64,000 nt of DNA from Candidatus Sumerlaeota bacterium (GCA_012513815.1 JAAZBM010000014.1:502309-566308); one strand, 5' to 3'; counted from the first letter of the stretch, positions 18,325 through 28,270 are shown. Numbers and translations are program-made. The notes: a model not told the origin generated them from the sequence alone.

Positions 18325-20013
18325 ATGGCAGAACGACACGATAAACATACCGGGGACAGTTCCGGAAGCCTTGCAGCCGCGTCCGAATCATTACGCGACA
18401 AGGCTAAGACACTGTTTCAGTATCATATGCGACGCTTAACACTACCCGAATTCGTTATGGCAGCCATATTAATTATTACCGGCGTACTCATGAGAACCGT
18501 TCACATAGTATTCCGCGAAATGTTCGGCAACGAATTCAGAACGCTCGACTACCTCGAAGGGAAAATCGGTGCTATCGATGTGTTCAGCGGCGTCATGCCA
18601 CTCTACTACTGGATAATTGATGCATGGGCGTCATGCGTCGGAACAAGCAGCGACCTTCTACTCAGATTGCCATCCGTCATCTTCGGACTGGCAACACTGC
18701 TATGCATCTTCATCTTCGCGCAAAGATTCCTTCGTGGCATTGCGTTCATCTCAGCGCTACTCGTGTTCTGCCTGAACCCAATCCTCATCGCCGCCTCAAA
18801 CCAAGCAACGCCATTTGCGTTACTCGGACTCATTGCGACACTCTCTTGCTACTTCACCGTCATCGCCCTCAACAAAGGCGGACTTCGGAACTGGATTGGC
18901 ATGGCAGTCACCGCCGTACTCGGATTCCTCACCCACCCCATCTTCATGTTCCTGACACTCGGGCAGATGATCTTCGTTGCCTTCCGCCCGGCGAGACCCC
19001 CACGCGCCATGTGGATTACATCAATCATCACAGGCGCAATCATACTCAGCGCGATGATATTCTTCGCGATTCTCGGACAAGAACACTTCAAGATTATCGA
19101 ATCAAACATTCCGGCGCTCGACGATGTCACCTATAGTCTCGTCGCCGTCATATGCGGAGACTTCGACAGATACTGGAACACAGAATTCATCAGAGCCTTC
19201 CTATACATGGCAGTATTCGCGATGCTCATCATCAGCTTTTACTACTATTGGCAAAGACAAGTCGAAGACAATGCGTTACCCGATGGAGTCATATGGATTG
19301 ACGACACCGCGGACATTGTCCAAAACTGGAGAAGACTCTCACTGGCGACATTCATGAGACTACACTGGATAACATTCGCCGTGCCCGTATTTGGCATTTT
19401 CATCATCGCCTCATGCATCAAAGGCATAGACCTGACACCCGAACAGTTCATCATTTGTCTTCCGCCATTTGCGATTCTCTTCGCATCCGGCGTTGACTAC
19501 GCGCCCGGGAAATACACAAAATACATTCTGACATGCATCTTCGCCGCAACAATGATAGTCTACGGAATCAACACCGTTGCGGACAACGGATACGGCGTCG
19601 AAAAACTCTCTCACAAACTCAACGACCTCAGTTTCGATTCGACAAAAGACAAACTCATCGTTGCCTACTACAGAGACAACATCAAGCCAAGCTTCGACAG
19701 ATACGGCATCAACAAGGTCCAATTCATTCCGCTCGACAAAAACGCCGAACAGAGAGAAATCAACACGATAGTTGACCAAGCTGTTGGCAACGTCGAAAGA
19801 GCATTCGTATTCTACGTTGACGACTTCACCAAAAAGCATGTCGGCGGAGAGACCAGCAACATGTCCTTCGTCAGAGTATGGTTCAACTACCACCAGAACC
19901 TATTCCCGACAGCCAAATCATGGAGACTTTCGAGACCCGAAAAAGCAGAACTCGTCGTCTACACACACGAAAACTCAACCGACGAAAACACAACCACCGA
20001 ACAAACAAAATAA
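18325..20013 (+). CDS. membrane glycosyltransferase, ArnT/PMT-like (GT39 superfamily)
   Basis: Many TMs, FRTLDYLEGKIGAIDVFSGVMPLYYWIIDAWASCVGTSSDLLLRLPSVIFG pattern typical of GT-C enzymes. Confidence 0.75.
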   Translation: MAERHDKHTGDSSGSLAAASESLRDKAKTLFQYHMRRLTLPEFVMAAILIITGVLMRTVHIVFREMFGNEFRTLDYLEGKIGAIDVFSGVMPLYYWIIDAWASCVGTSSDLLLRLPSVIFGLATLLCIFIFAQRFLRGIAFISALLVFCLNPILIAASNQATPFALLGLIATLSCYFTVIALNKGGLRNWIGMAVTAVLGFLTHPIFMFLTLGQMIFVAFRPARPPRAMWITSIITGAIILSAMIFFAILGQEHFKIIESNIPALDDVTYSLVAVICGDFDRYWNTEFIRAFLYMAVFAMLIISFYYYWQRQVEDNALPDGVIWIDDTADIVQNWRRLSLATFMRLHWITFAVPVFGIFIIASCIKGIDLTPEQFIICLPPFAILFASGVDYAPGKYTKYILTCIFAATMIVYGINTVADNGYGVEKLSHKLNDLSFDSTKDKLIVAYYRDNIKPSFDRYGINKVQFIPLDKNAEQREINTIVDQAVGNVERAFVFYVDDFTKKHVGGETSNMSFVRVWFNYHQNLFPTAKSWRLSRPEKAELVVYTHENSTDENTTTEQTK

Positions 20014-20037
20014 CACCAAAAACAAACGAAACCCAAA

Positions 20038-20069
20038 ACAGACGAGGCACCCACCTCGTCTGTTTTTTC
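20038..20069 (+). terminator. rho-independent terminator
   Basis: acagacgagg(20038-20047)/cctcgtctgt(20054-20063) perfect 10-bp stem followed by tttttt. Confidence 0.88.
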
Positions 20070-20120
20070 ACACAACCAGTAGACTAAATATAATTTAATT
20101 AAGTAGCCTCAATTTCACCA

Positions 20121-20208
20121 CGCCACTCTCCACTCTTAACTCTCAACCCTATATCAAGCTCTCAACTCTATCTTAGTTGCCCCAGTTGGCTTAGTTGTCC
20201 CATTCGCC
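20121..20208. repeat. CTCTCAACTCT / CCCATTCGCC compound intergenic repeat, copy 1
   Basis: cgccactctccactcttaactctcaaccctatatcaagctctcaactct...cccattcgcc; counterpart at 22404-22551. Confidence 0.6.
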
Positions 20209-20304
20209 TCAGTGGTTTTTTCTGCTGTTTGATAAAAATAATGTATGGAGGTACATCGCAATAACATCAAAACTAATTGTATAACTGTAAAGGAGTCTCG
20301 AAAA

Positions 20305-20397
20305 ATGATTTCCAATTTCTTGTACGACAAACCTAAATCGCCTCCGCATCCGGTGTCCCCATACAGCTATCTCTGGTCACATCTCACTCAAAGGTGA
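20305..20397 (+). CDS. 30-aa small ORF MISNFLYDKPKSPPHPVSPYSYLWSHLTQR; resembles C-terminus of the next protein
   Basis: SD aaggag 20290-20295 upstream of ATG 20305; tail YSYLWSHLTQR versus YRYIWSNLTQRW of the 20405 ORF. Confidence 0.45.
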   Translation: MISNFLYDKPKSPPHPVSPYSYLWSHLTQR

Positions 20398-20404
20398 TAA
20401 TGAA

Positions 20405-20698
20405 ATGAACAAACTTACTTTAACAGAATCTCAGAGATTTTTCTTTGGTGTAGCATATCTCCTCCTATTCGCCTTGATTACATGGGGGGCAGTATTATTG
20501 CATATTGATTTAGGTTTTGCCTTACTACCTGTTATTTTATTGACTTGGTGTGCACGCAAGTTATCCCCTCTTCCTCAGGACAAACGTCTGCTCGTAGTAT
20601 TGTGGATTATCTCCGCAATAATCATCTTGTCCTTGTTATATGTGGTGTTTGCCCCCGAATACCGGTATATCTGGTCAAATCTCACTCAAAGGTGGTAA
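20405..20698 (+). CDS. small membrane protein (97 aa)
   Basis: Three hydrophobic segments; start of tandem array. Confidence 0.6.
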   Translation: MNKLTLTESQRFFFGVAYLLLFALITWGAVLLHIDLGFALLPVILLTWCARKLSPLPQDKRLLVVLWIISAIIILSLLYVVFAPEYRYIWSNLTQRW

Positions 20699-20704
20699 TG
20701 AACA

Positions 20705-21001
20705 ATGAATCCGTCGCTAACAACAAAAAATATCGTTTTTGGACAGGGTTTAATTTCCTTTATATGCGTACTTTTGATGGTCGACCTCTGCACGCCATAT
20801 GGGGTCAAAAGCCTCATCCCCAACAATAACCTTGACTGGATTAGTGCCATATGCTACATGCTTGCTACGATATTCTTTGCGCTATATTTCGGATTATCCC
20901 AACGCGAATACATGCCGATTTGGAAAGCAACGATAGTAACATTCATCAACATTTGCGTCTCATTCGCCCTCGGAGCCGTAATCTACAATCTCATCATATA
21001 G
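20705..21001 (+). CDS. small membrane protein (98 aa)
   Basis: Hydrophobic segments, 6 nt after the preceding stop. Confidence 0.6.
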   Translation: MNPSLTTKNIVFGQGLISFICVLLMVDLCTPYGVKSLIPNNNLDWISAICYMLATIFFALYFGLSQREYMPIWKATIVTFINICVSFALGAVIYNLII

Positions 21002-21031
21002 TTGTCATACTAGGGAAAGGAAGAGCCCACG

Positions 21032-21499
21032 ATGATCCGTTCAAGCTTCGCCAGATTTTTCGTTAACTATGAAAGACCATTATTCACTTGGCTTTGCATA
21101 CTTTGGGTTTTGTCCCTTATCTTCTTCTTCATCATGAAGGAGCATATGTTTGATATGCCTCGATTCGAAGCGGTGGCAAAGATTGGAGCCACTTGGGAAG
21201 AAGTCAAAACAGAGTATGACCTACTTGACGAACGCATCAAGTCCGCTGAGAAAGCAATATTATACAGATGGCCCAATCGTTTCTCATTCGTTTCTTCCCA
21301 ATATGGTGAACTGTTTGTCAATGACGTTTTGCCCAATCAAAAAACCGAGGAGAAACAGACGACCGCGACTCTCCCCGAATTCTACCCAAACGCGAAACGA
21401 ACATGTCTCATCAGGAATTCCTTAGCAATAGGATACCTATTGGTTTTCGATGAAAACGACAGAATCATCGTCCGCACTATAGTTCATGATGAAGATTAG
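21032..21499 (+). CDS. membrane-anchored protein, paralogue of 21521 product
   Basis: MPRFEAVAKIGATWEEVKTEYDL...EKQTTATLPEFYPNAKRTCLIRNSL; SD ggaaaggaag upstream. Confidence 0.65.
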   Translation: MIRSSFARFFVNYERPLFTWLCILWVLSLIFFFIMKEHMFDMPRFEAVAKIGATWEEVKTEYDLLDERIKSAEKAILYRWPNRFSFVSSQYGELFVNDVLPNQKTEEKQTTATLPEFYPNAKRTCLIRNSLAIGYLLVFDENDRIIVRTIVHDED

Positions 21500-21520
21500 T
21501 GAAGAGGAGAGAATCGTATT

Positions 21521-22168
21521 ATGACACCAAAATCGTATCTCACTAGAGCAGTTTTTGTCTATATCCTTTGCGCGCTGTTTTTCGCACTCGTCTACTGGAA
21601 AGCCACCAATTGGTATCGGCTCAATTGGTTCGACCTATACTTGCTCTGTCCTCTGGTCTATGTCCTTATTGCGTTCTCTGTGAAGTACATAATAAGAAAA
21701 ATCGCTGCTCGCAAAGAAGTGTTCAAGACCATAAGCAATTATTACGCTAACCGTGAAAAATCCTTGTTCAATTGTTTTTGTCTCTTCTGGGTTTTATTTC
21801 TACTGGTCTTTTATAGCACTAAAGAAATCGAGTGCAATTTACCAAGATTCGAAGCTATAACAAATCTTGGAACCACATGGGAAGAGATAAATGAGGAGTA
21901 CAATCTTTCACAAACTCCCCAAGCATCCGTTTATGACATCACAGTGCGCCAAAAGCCTCAATGGAATGTTTACGTCCCCGAAAACGGAGTGGGCATTATC
22001 CAAGACAGCATCCCGAGCCGTTCACCGGAGGAGAAAGAAACAACCGCAACATTCAGCAGTTTTTATCCAAACGCGAAACGAACATGTCTCGTCAAAAGTT
22101 CCTTAAGCAAAAAATATCTTTTGATTTTCGACGACAACGACGTACTCATTGCTCGATTAGAGTTGTAA
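21521..22168 (+). CDS. membrane protein, C-terminus paralogous to 21032 product and N-terminus paralogous to 22198 product
   Basis: LPRFEAITNLGTTWEEINEEYNL...EKETTATFSSFYPNAKRTCLVKSSL. Confidence 0.65.
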   Translation: MTPKSYLTRAVFVYILCALFFALVYWKATNWYRLNWFDLYLLCPLVYVLIAFSVKYIIRKIAARKEVFKTISNYYANREKSLFNCFCLFWVLFLLVFYSTKEIECNLPRFEAITNLGTTWEEINEEYNLSQTPQASVYDITVRQKPQWNVYVPENGVGIIQDSIPSRSPEEKETTATFSSFYPNAKRTCLVKSSLSKKYLLIFDDNDVLIARLEL

Positions 22169-22197
22169 AACAATAAGGAAGAGGAAAAGAACCCATC

Positions 22198-22395
22198 ATG
22201 AAACCGGAATCATATATCATCAAGTTACTCTTTACTTACTTCTTTTGCTATATGCTTTTCCAAATCTATCACTTTGGAAGAGCCGAGATCTATCGATTCA
22301 GTTGGGTAGACATATACTTGTTTCTACCCCTGATATACGCGGCCATTGCGCTCTCCCTGAAACAAATAACAAAGGGAAACAACACAAATGAATAG
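22198..22395 (+). CDS. small membrane protein (65 aa), paralogue of the 21521 N-terminus
   Basis: MKPESYIIKLLFTYFFCYMLFQIYHFGRAEIYRFSWVDIYLFLPLIYAAIALSLK versus MTPKSYLTRAVFVYILCALFFALVYWKATNWYRLNWFDLYLLCPLVYVLIAFSVK. Confidence 0.6.
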   Translation: MKPESYIIKLLFTYFFCYMLFQIYHFGRAEIYRFSWVDIYLFLPLIYAAIALSLKQITKGNNTNE

Positions 22396-22403
22396 GAAAT
22401 TCC

Positions 22404-22551
22404 GCCACTCTATCCCATTCGCCCCATCGCCCTATTGGGCCTATTGGCCCAATAATCTAAAATTAAACAGCCTTTACTCCACACTATCTCAACTCTCAAC
22501 TCTTAACTCTCCACTCTATCTGAAGCTCTCAACTCTTAACTCTATTAGAAA
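22404..22551. repeat. CCCATTCGCC / CTCTCAACTCT compound intergenic repeat, copy 2
   Basis: cccattcgcc (22414-22423), cgccctattgggcctattggccc, then iterated ctcaactctcaactcttaactctccactc and aagctctcaactct (22523-22536, same 14-mer as 20156-20169). Confidence 0.6.
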
Positions 22552-22564
22552 GAAGTACTATCGC

Positions 22565-23155
22565 ATGAATAAGTTTTTATGTTACACCATAATCGCCGCT
22601 GTTGGACTGTGTTTATCAGGCTGTGGCGATGCTCCGACAACCAAAACCGATGCCTCCCAAATCCCCACCAATATTCCCGCAGATAAGCTGACGCAAACGG
22701 AATTAGTTCGGATGAAGATCGAAGCGGAAGCCAAACCAAACGAGAAGAATTCGTACCTCTCAGATCATGGGCAGGAAATAAGAATCCAAATGTTATACGA
22801 TGACCGCAATCTTGAGACGACACGTACATTCTTTTCGCTACCCGACAACAAACCGTGTATTTACATTGGCCATGGTTATGCCATGATGACAAAGGAATAC
22901 GACGAAAACGGAAATGTGGTTTGTTTCCGTTTCTTTGACACCGAAGGCAAACCATGTATGACGGATGGAAAAATGTCTATCATGCGTAGGACGTACAATA
23001 CCAAAGGAAAAGTCACGGAAGTAACGTACTATGATGTTAACAACAAACCTTGCGAAGACAAAAATGGAATTACCAAACTCGTCCACGTCTATAATGATGA
23101 CCAAACTTCGCTTGTCGAAACTCAAAAGTTCAATTTGAATGGCAACAGAATCTGA
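22565..23155 (+). CDS. lipoprotein with YDxxGxxxxxxYFDxxGKPC-type repeats
   Basis: Lipobox LCLSGCGD; repeats FFDTEGKPCMTDG, YYDVNNKPCEDKNG. Confidence 0.75.
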   Translation: MNKFLCYTIIAAVGLCLSGCGDAPTTKTDASQIPTNIPADKLTQTELVRMKIEAEAKPNEKNSYLSDHGQEIRIQMLYDDRNLETTRTFFSLPDNKPCIYIGHGYAMMTKEYDENGNVVCFRFFDTEGKPCMTDGKMSIMRRTYNTKGKVTEVTYYDVNNKPCEDKNGITKLVHVYNDDQTSLVETQKFNLNGNRI

Positions 23156-23199
23156 CGTATTGAATCGTCAGAATTCCGTTGCGCTCACCGTTTCAGAGC

Positions 23200-26100
23200 T
23201 TAGTAGAGTTCCCAGCCGGAGACCATTGATGGAACATCATTGATTCGCAGATTGTCAATCCATGTGCCTTCGACAGCACTTGGCGAACCACTATGATTCT
23301 CGCGGAATCCCACTTGGAAAGCGCCTTTCGTAGGACCTCCGGATGGCAATGCTCCCTGATAGATTCGCGTTCCGTTGACCTCGACGCAAAGCTGTTCGCC
23401 CGCCGCGGCATTCGGACAAATGCACATCCTAAACGTTGTCCAAGCGCCGCCCGCCGCACCCGTTTCGGCCAGAGATTTGCTCCCCAGTAGCGTCACCGGC
23501 TTGGAGCGCGTATTGTCGTTATGGGCGCAGACAAACTCAAAGACACCGGCATGGTCGGCGCGACCGTTATTCAACCCGACGCCCGCCACGTTCTCAAAGA
23601 TGAGCCAGTAGCCATCCTCGTAAGCGCCGCTCGCCGTCGTTCCCGAGAAGAACGAATTGCCCTGACGCCCGCAAAGACCCAGTCCGATGGCCTGTGCCGG
23701 TTGCGATGCCGACGGAATATAGACCTCGCCAGTCACCGTGTAGCCCTCGTCACTCGCGTCGAGGTCGCTGCCCCCAAAGAAGGCCTGAATCCCGCCGCCG
23801 GTCGTGTCGCAGCAACGGTAGACTTTGCCACCGCTTGGCGATGTGCCCACAGCCGTCGGGCTGACGACGCCCAAAGTCTGATAGGTTTGTAGCGCGCAAG
23901 CCGGAACGCTCGTAAAGTTCCAAGTCATCGGGAATTGACGCGATACCACATTGGTCGCGCCCGGCGTTGCTTGCATGACAGACAGGTCCGCGCTATTGTT
24001 CCAAGTGTTCGCGCCATCCACCGAACGACCACGCGAATACACGCGCCCGTTGCTCCCGGTGCCGCTGCCACTGCCGCCGACCCACGGAGAACCGAATTGC
24101 GTCACTTGCGGGTCGCCGTGTCCGCCTAATCCGGCCAGACCATCGTGAGCGTTGTAAACGACCGCGTCGCAGACCGCTCCACTCGCGGTATCGTAAAGCT
24201 GAATCGCGCTGGGCGTCCCGTTCTCGATGGCGCCATTTGCCAGCACAGAATCGACGTTCGGAACAGCGCTGCTGCCGACAACATAGTAGCCGTAGCCGCC
24301 GCCGTCATTCGCGACCTGTCGCCCACCAAGGGGTACCGTCGCATATGTCGCGCCGTCACTGCCGCCGACAAATCGCAGTTCCATACCGGATGGGAATGTC
24401 CCCGCCGCACCATAGATCTCCACAAACTGCGACGCGGATTGCGCGGAGCTGAACTCATTGATGACATAGTCGCAGTGTGGCGGGAGTGTCCGGCTGTAGC
24501 GCAACTCATCGAAGTAGATGTAGCCACTTCCGGCCGCGCCGCTTCCCTCGACAAGGAATCCGACGCAAGCAAGGTCATAGGCCCCACCGCCCGCCGTATC
24601 GAGGACGCCATCGCCGCTCTTGAACGACTTGAAGTTTGTCACGTAGCCACTGACCGGATCGCGTGTCAGGTCGAACGAAAAGGTGCGCCAACCACTGTCA
24701 TTCAGCGCGTGTTGCGAACTGATTTCGAGTTCGCCTTTAGCGTCCATTATCACGAACCGCACACTCTGATCCGGGTAGGCCGTCGGCGTATAGACATCGA
24801 CGGAGACAGTCATGTTTTTGCTGAACAGCGCCTTGGGGGCATTTCTGTCCGCAATCGTATTCTCGGTGTGATGCCCCAGAATCTCATGGCGCAGGAACAA
24901 CCGGTTGCCGTATGCCATGGTGGCAAAGCTGTAGTACAACTTCAGACAATAGGCGCTGTTGTCCGGCTTGTTCGTGCCGGTGGGACACGCCACGCATTGG
25001 ATGGATGAACCGTTGCATCCGATGTTGTCGACTCCGGGAACATCCGGGTCACGCCAGCGAGCCTCAAGGTGCTCCCATTTTTCGATGGGGAAAGATTGCG
25101 TTCCTTCGGGCGCCAGTGTTTCCTGTGTCGCTTGGCAAATGTGCGGATAGTAACGGTATCTGCTGACCATTTCGCCGGCTTCCATGTCATATGATTTAAA
25201 GCTGTTAGCGGGATTGTCGCCCATCCATCGCATTGACCAATACGCCACGCCGCGCAGCCTGTGTCCGGAGGCTTGTGCGCCGACCCAGCTCTGAGCGCCC
25301 CGAACTTTGTGGGCAAGCGACTCTTCGTCATCGTAGTTATGAACGTACCATTTGCCGCCGTCCTGATAGGAATACCACACAGCTTCGGCACCTTCGATAT
25401 ATTGTCGAGTTCGTTTCGCGGGCGCGAGAGTTGTGTTCCATTTACCCTGAGTGAACCCCATCGACCCGACATGTTCTTCGATTGTTGTGTTGTATCCGGA
25501 CTCGGTATTTTGCGTTTGGTATCCATAACTCGGCAACGCCAGAACGAGCTTTTCCGGTGGGCATCCGTTAAGGATATATTTATCGACTCGCGAATCGTAT
25601 GTACTTTCCGGCGCGACGGGACCGGAGTTTGTTGACCATGAACCGACGAATGGATAACAGCTGTATATCAGGTAATCACAGCTTTTCATCCAACCGGCAA
25701 CATCAAATGATGTGTAATATGTCGGTGACACATAGAGCGAAAGCTCCTTTTCTCCGAGGGCTGCTTTCATTTCCTTTAGGAATTCGGTGATGCCTGCCGC
25801 GGATGCTCTGACCCCCGCAACCGGTTCGAGGTCGAGCGACACTCCGGCGCAATTGTCACCACCGGCAGCGATATGTTCCATGACATTTTTCACGAGAGTT
25901 GTTCGCAGAGTCGGGCTGTTCATGACGGTTGTCATGATGGTATCATCGAAGCCCCCGTTTCGCAGACACATGAGAACCTTGACGCCATATCTGTCCGCAG
26001 TTCCGCCGGGCTGGAATGCAGCCTTCCGATTGTTCCATGTGGATGGATTGGTGATGACTCCATTCGCGTCGAAGTCCGTAAAGAGATAGGCGAGATGTGT

Positions 26101-26394
26101 CATTGCCTGCCACGGGTAGGCATCAACAGGCGTGGATGTTTGAACATAGCCAATGGCGACGAATTTGTTTGTATCAATCACGGGCTTCACCGTGCTGCTG
26201 ATTGCCGCTTTCTCAGGCACCGCCATTGTTTGTGTGGACTCCCAAGAGTTCTCTGTGCCGAACTCAAGGGTTTGTTCCAGATTGCCATCCCCTGCGAGTA
26301 CGTCTGTTGTTATTGCGTCATTTTGCGGTTGAGCAAGTACGACTGTCGTCGCACAAAATAAAGAGAAAACTATAGGACCGATTTGTGTCATCAT
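23200..26394 (-). CDS. secreted GH18-family multidomain protein with lamin-tail-like and C-terminal concanavalin-like modules
   Basis: IGYVQTSTPVDAYPWQAMTHLAYLFTDF, GVSLDLEPV, LPSYGYQTQ, GVAYWSMRWMGDN (GH18); INEFSSAQSASQFVEIYGAAG (lamin-tail-like). Confidence 0.8.
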   Translation of the reverse strand: MMTQIGPIVFSLFCATTVVLAQPQNDAITTDVLAGDGNLEQTLEFGTENSWESTQTMAVPEKAAISSTVKPVIDTNKFVAIGYVQTSTPVDAYPWQAMTHLAYLFTDFDANGVITNPSTWNNRKAAFQPGGTADRYGVKVLMCLRNGGFDDTIMTTVMNSPTLRTTLVKNVMEHIAAGGDNCAGVSLDLEPVAGVRASAAGITEFLKEMKAALGEKELSLYVSPTYYTSFDVAGWMKSCDYLIYSCYPFVGSWSTNSGPVAPESTYDSRVDKYILNGCPPEKLVLALPSYGYQTQNTESGYNTTIEEHVGSMGFTQGKWNTTLAPAKRTRQYIEGAEAVWYSYQDGGKWYVHNYDDEESLAHKVRGAQSWVGAQASGHRLRGVAYWSMRWMGDNPANSFKSYDMEAGEMVSRYRYYPHICQATQETLAPEGTQSFPIEKWEHLEARWRDPDVPGVDNIGCNGSSIQCVACPTGTNKPDNSAYCLKLYYSFATMAYGNRLFLRHEILGHHTENTIADRNAPKALFSKNMTVSVDVYTPTAYPDQSVRFVIMDAKGELEISSQHALNDSGWRTFSFDLTRDPVSGYVTNFKSFKSGDGVLDTAGGGAYDLACVGFLVEGSGAAGSGYIYFDELRYSRTLPPHCDYVINEFSSAQSASQFVEIYGAAGTFPSGMELRFVGGSDGATYATVPLGGRQVANDGGGYGYYVVGSSAVPNVDSVLANGAIENGTPSAIQLYDTASGAVCDAVVYNAHDGLAGLGGHGDPQVTQFGSPWVGGSGSGTGSNGRVYSRGRSVDGANTWNNSADLSVMQATPGATNVVSRQFPMTWNFTSVPACALQTYQTLGVVSPTAVGTSPSGGKVYRCCDTTGGGIQAFFGGSDLDASDEGYTVTGEVYIPSASQPAQAIGLGLCGRQGNSFFSGTTASGAYEDGYWLIFENVAGVGLNNGRADHAGVFEFVCAHNDNTRSKPVTLLGSKSLAETGAAGGAWTTFRMCICPNAAAGEQLCVEVNGTRIYQGALPSGGPTKGAFQVGFRENHSGSPSAVEGTWIDNLRINDVPSMVSGWELY

Positions 26395-26593
26395 CTCTAC
26401 ACCTTTATAGTTGCTTACAGAGGGCAGATAACAAATATTAGTTATTTATTGTGGGCAAAACATTGTACTAAAAGTGTTTTGTTCTTGTGAGATTAGTTTC
26501 TTGTTTATGGAAATAATTGGGATAATTCGTTCATAGTAGATATATTGTCAGTTGCTCACTGCGAAAATGCTTATTGTTAGCAAAGGAATAGTT

Positions 26594-28228
26594 ATGCCAA
26601 TCACAGAATTTTTGGAGAGAAACTCTAAATTATATCCGAATGATGTTGCGCTTGTGGAAGTCAATCCGGCTTATCGTCCTCATCGGACGACGACTTGGTT
26701 AGAGTTTAGTCTGATTGAGACGGCTCCCGGCGAGGAGTATCGCCGTGAGATGACTTGGCGTGAGTTTGATTCTCGTGCCAATCGCTTCGCTAATCTTTTG
26801 CTGACACGCGGCGTTAAGCGCGGAGACAAGGTCGCGATTCTTTTGATGAATTGCCTTGAATGGCTGCCAATTTATTTTGGTGTGTTGAAGACCGGCGCTC
26901 TCGCGGTTCCGATGAATTTCCGTTACACCGCGGACGAAATCAAGTATTGCGTTGATCTCGCGGACGCGTCGGTTCTGGTGTTCGGACCGGAGTTCATTGA
27001 GCGTGTCGAGAAAGTCCGTGACCAACTCACAGGAATTCATGATTTCTTTTATGTCGGCAAAAATTGCCCGTCGTTCGCGGATCAATATGAGACGCTGACC
27101 ACTTATTGTTCTTCCGTTGTTCCGGCGGTCGAGCTTACCGACGAAGACGATGCCGCGATTTATTTTTCTTCCGGAACAACCGGTTTCCCCAAAGCGATTC
27201 TGCATTCCCATGCGGCTCTGGTTTCTTCCTGTCGCACGGAGCAAAACCACCATTCGCAAACGCGTCAGGATGTCTTCCTTTGCATTCCGCCGCTTTATCA
27301 TACGGGTGCCAAGATGCACTGGTTTGGGTCCCTCCTTTCGGCGAGCAAAGCAATTTTGCTTCGCGGCGTTTCGCCCGAATGGGTTCTTCACACGGTCAGC
27401 GCGGAAAAGGCAACGGTTGTGTGGTTGCTCGTTCCATGGGCGCAGGATATTCTTGACGCCATCGACAGCGGCGAGGTCAATCTCAAGGATTACCGCCTTT
27501 CGCAGTGGCGCCTCATGCATATTGGCGCGCAGCCCGTGCCGCCGTCCCTCATCAAACGTTGGAAGGAACACTTCCCGAAGCATGAGTATGACACGAATTA
27601 TGGTTTGTCCGAGTCGATTGGGCCGGGCTGTGTCCATCTGGGTGTCGAGAACATCGACAAGGTCGGAGCCATTGGCAAAGCGGGTTATCTCTGGGAGGCC
27701 GATGTGGTGACGTCCAAAGGCGAGAGTGTCCCGACGGGAAAAGTCGGCGAGCTGATTGTTCGTGGCCCGGGCGTCATGAAATGCTACTACAAAAATCCGG
27801 AAGCGACCAAGGAGATTCTCAAGAAAGGTTGGCTCTATACGGGTGATATGGCCAAGCGCGATGAGGATGGTTTCATCTATCTTGTCGACCGTAAGAAGGA
27901 CGTGATTATCACAGGCGGCGAGAATATCTATCCTGTTCAGATTGAAGACTTCCTTCGCGCAAATAACAAAATCAAAGATGTCGCTGTTATTGGAATGCCT
28001 GATGACCGTTTGGGAGAAATCGCGGCGGCGATTATTGAACTCAAGCCCGGAAAGCATGCGACCGAGGAAGAGATTAATGACTTCTGTCAGGATTTGCCCC
28101 GATATAAGCGGCCTCGGAAAGTTATTTTTGCCGAGGTTCCACGCAATCCAACGGGCAAAATCGAGAAACCGAAGTTGCGTAAGAAGTATTGTGGTGAGCG
28201 TCTCGTTGAGGCTCAGACAACAAAGTAA
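26594..28228 (+). CDS. acyl-CoA synthetase / AMP-dependent ligase
   Basis: YFSSGTTGFPKAILHSH, YNGLSESIGP-like NYGLSESIGPG, YTGDMAKRDEDGFIYLVDRKKDVIITGGENIYP; SD aaagga before ATG 26594. Confidence 0.93.
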   Translation: MPITEFLERNSKLYPNDVALVEVNPAYRPHRTTTWLEFSLIETAPGEEYRREMTWREFDSRANRFANLLLTRGVKRGDKVAILLMNCLEWLPIYFGVLKTGALAVPMNFRYTADEIKYCVDLADASVLVFGPEFIERVEKVRDQLTGIHDFFYVGKNCPSFADQYETLTTYCSSVVPAVELTDEDDAAIYFSSGTTGFPKAILHSHAALVSSCRTEQNHHSQTRQDVFLCIPPLYHTGAKMHWFGSLLSASKAILLRGVSPEWVLHTVSAEKATVVWLLVPWAQDILDAIDSGEVNLKDYRLSQWRLMHIGAQPVPPSLIKRWKEHFPKHEYDTNYGLSESIGPGCVHLGVENIDKVGAIGKAGYLWEADVVTSKGESVPTGKVGELIVRGPGVMKCYYKNPEATKEILKKGWLYTGDMAKRDEDGFIYLVDRKKDVIITGGENIYPVQIEDFLRANNKIKDVAVIGMPDDRLGEIAAAIIELKPGKHATEEEINDFCQDLPRYKRPRKVIFAEVPRNPTGKIEKPKLRKKYCGERLVEAQTTK

Positions 28229-28234
28229 CGTTTG

Positions 28235-28270
28235 CCGGCGCGAAACATCAAGGCTTCGCGCCGGTTTTGT
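28235..28270 (+). terminator. rho-independent terminator
   Basis: ccggcgcgaa(28235-28244)/ttcgcgccgg(28255-28264) stem then ttttgtta. Confidence 0.85.

Noticed and set aside
25000-26394. GH18 active site as a pseudoenzyme (AGVSLDLEP lacks the first Asp residues of DxxDxDxE)
   Set aside because: The catalytic Glu and adjacent Asp are present; variants of the first Asp occur in YaaH-like GH18 proteins, so inactivity is not supported.
26699-28057. 452-aa antisense ORF over the acyl-CoA synthetase gene
   Set aside because: Opposite strand of a strongly conserved enzyme; composition looks like a shadow ORF and it has no recognisable domain.
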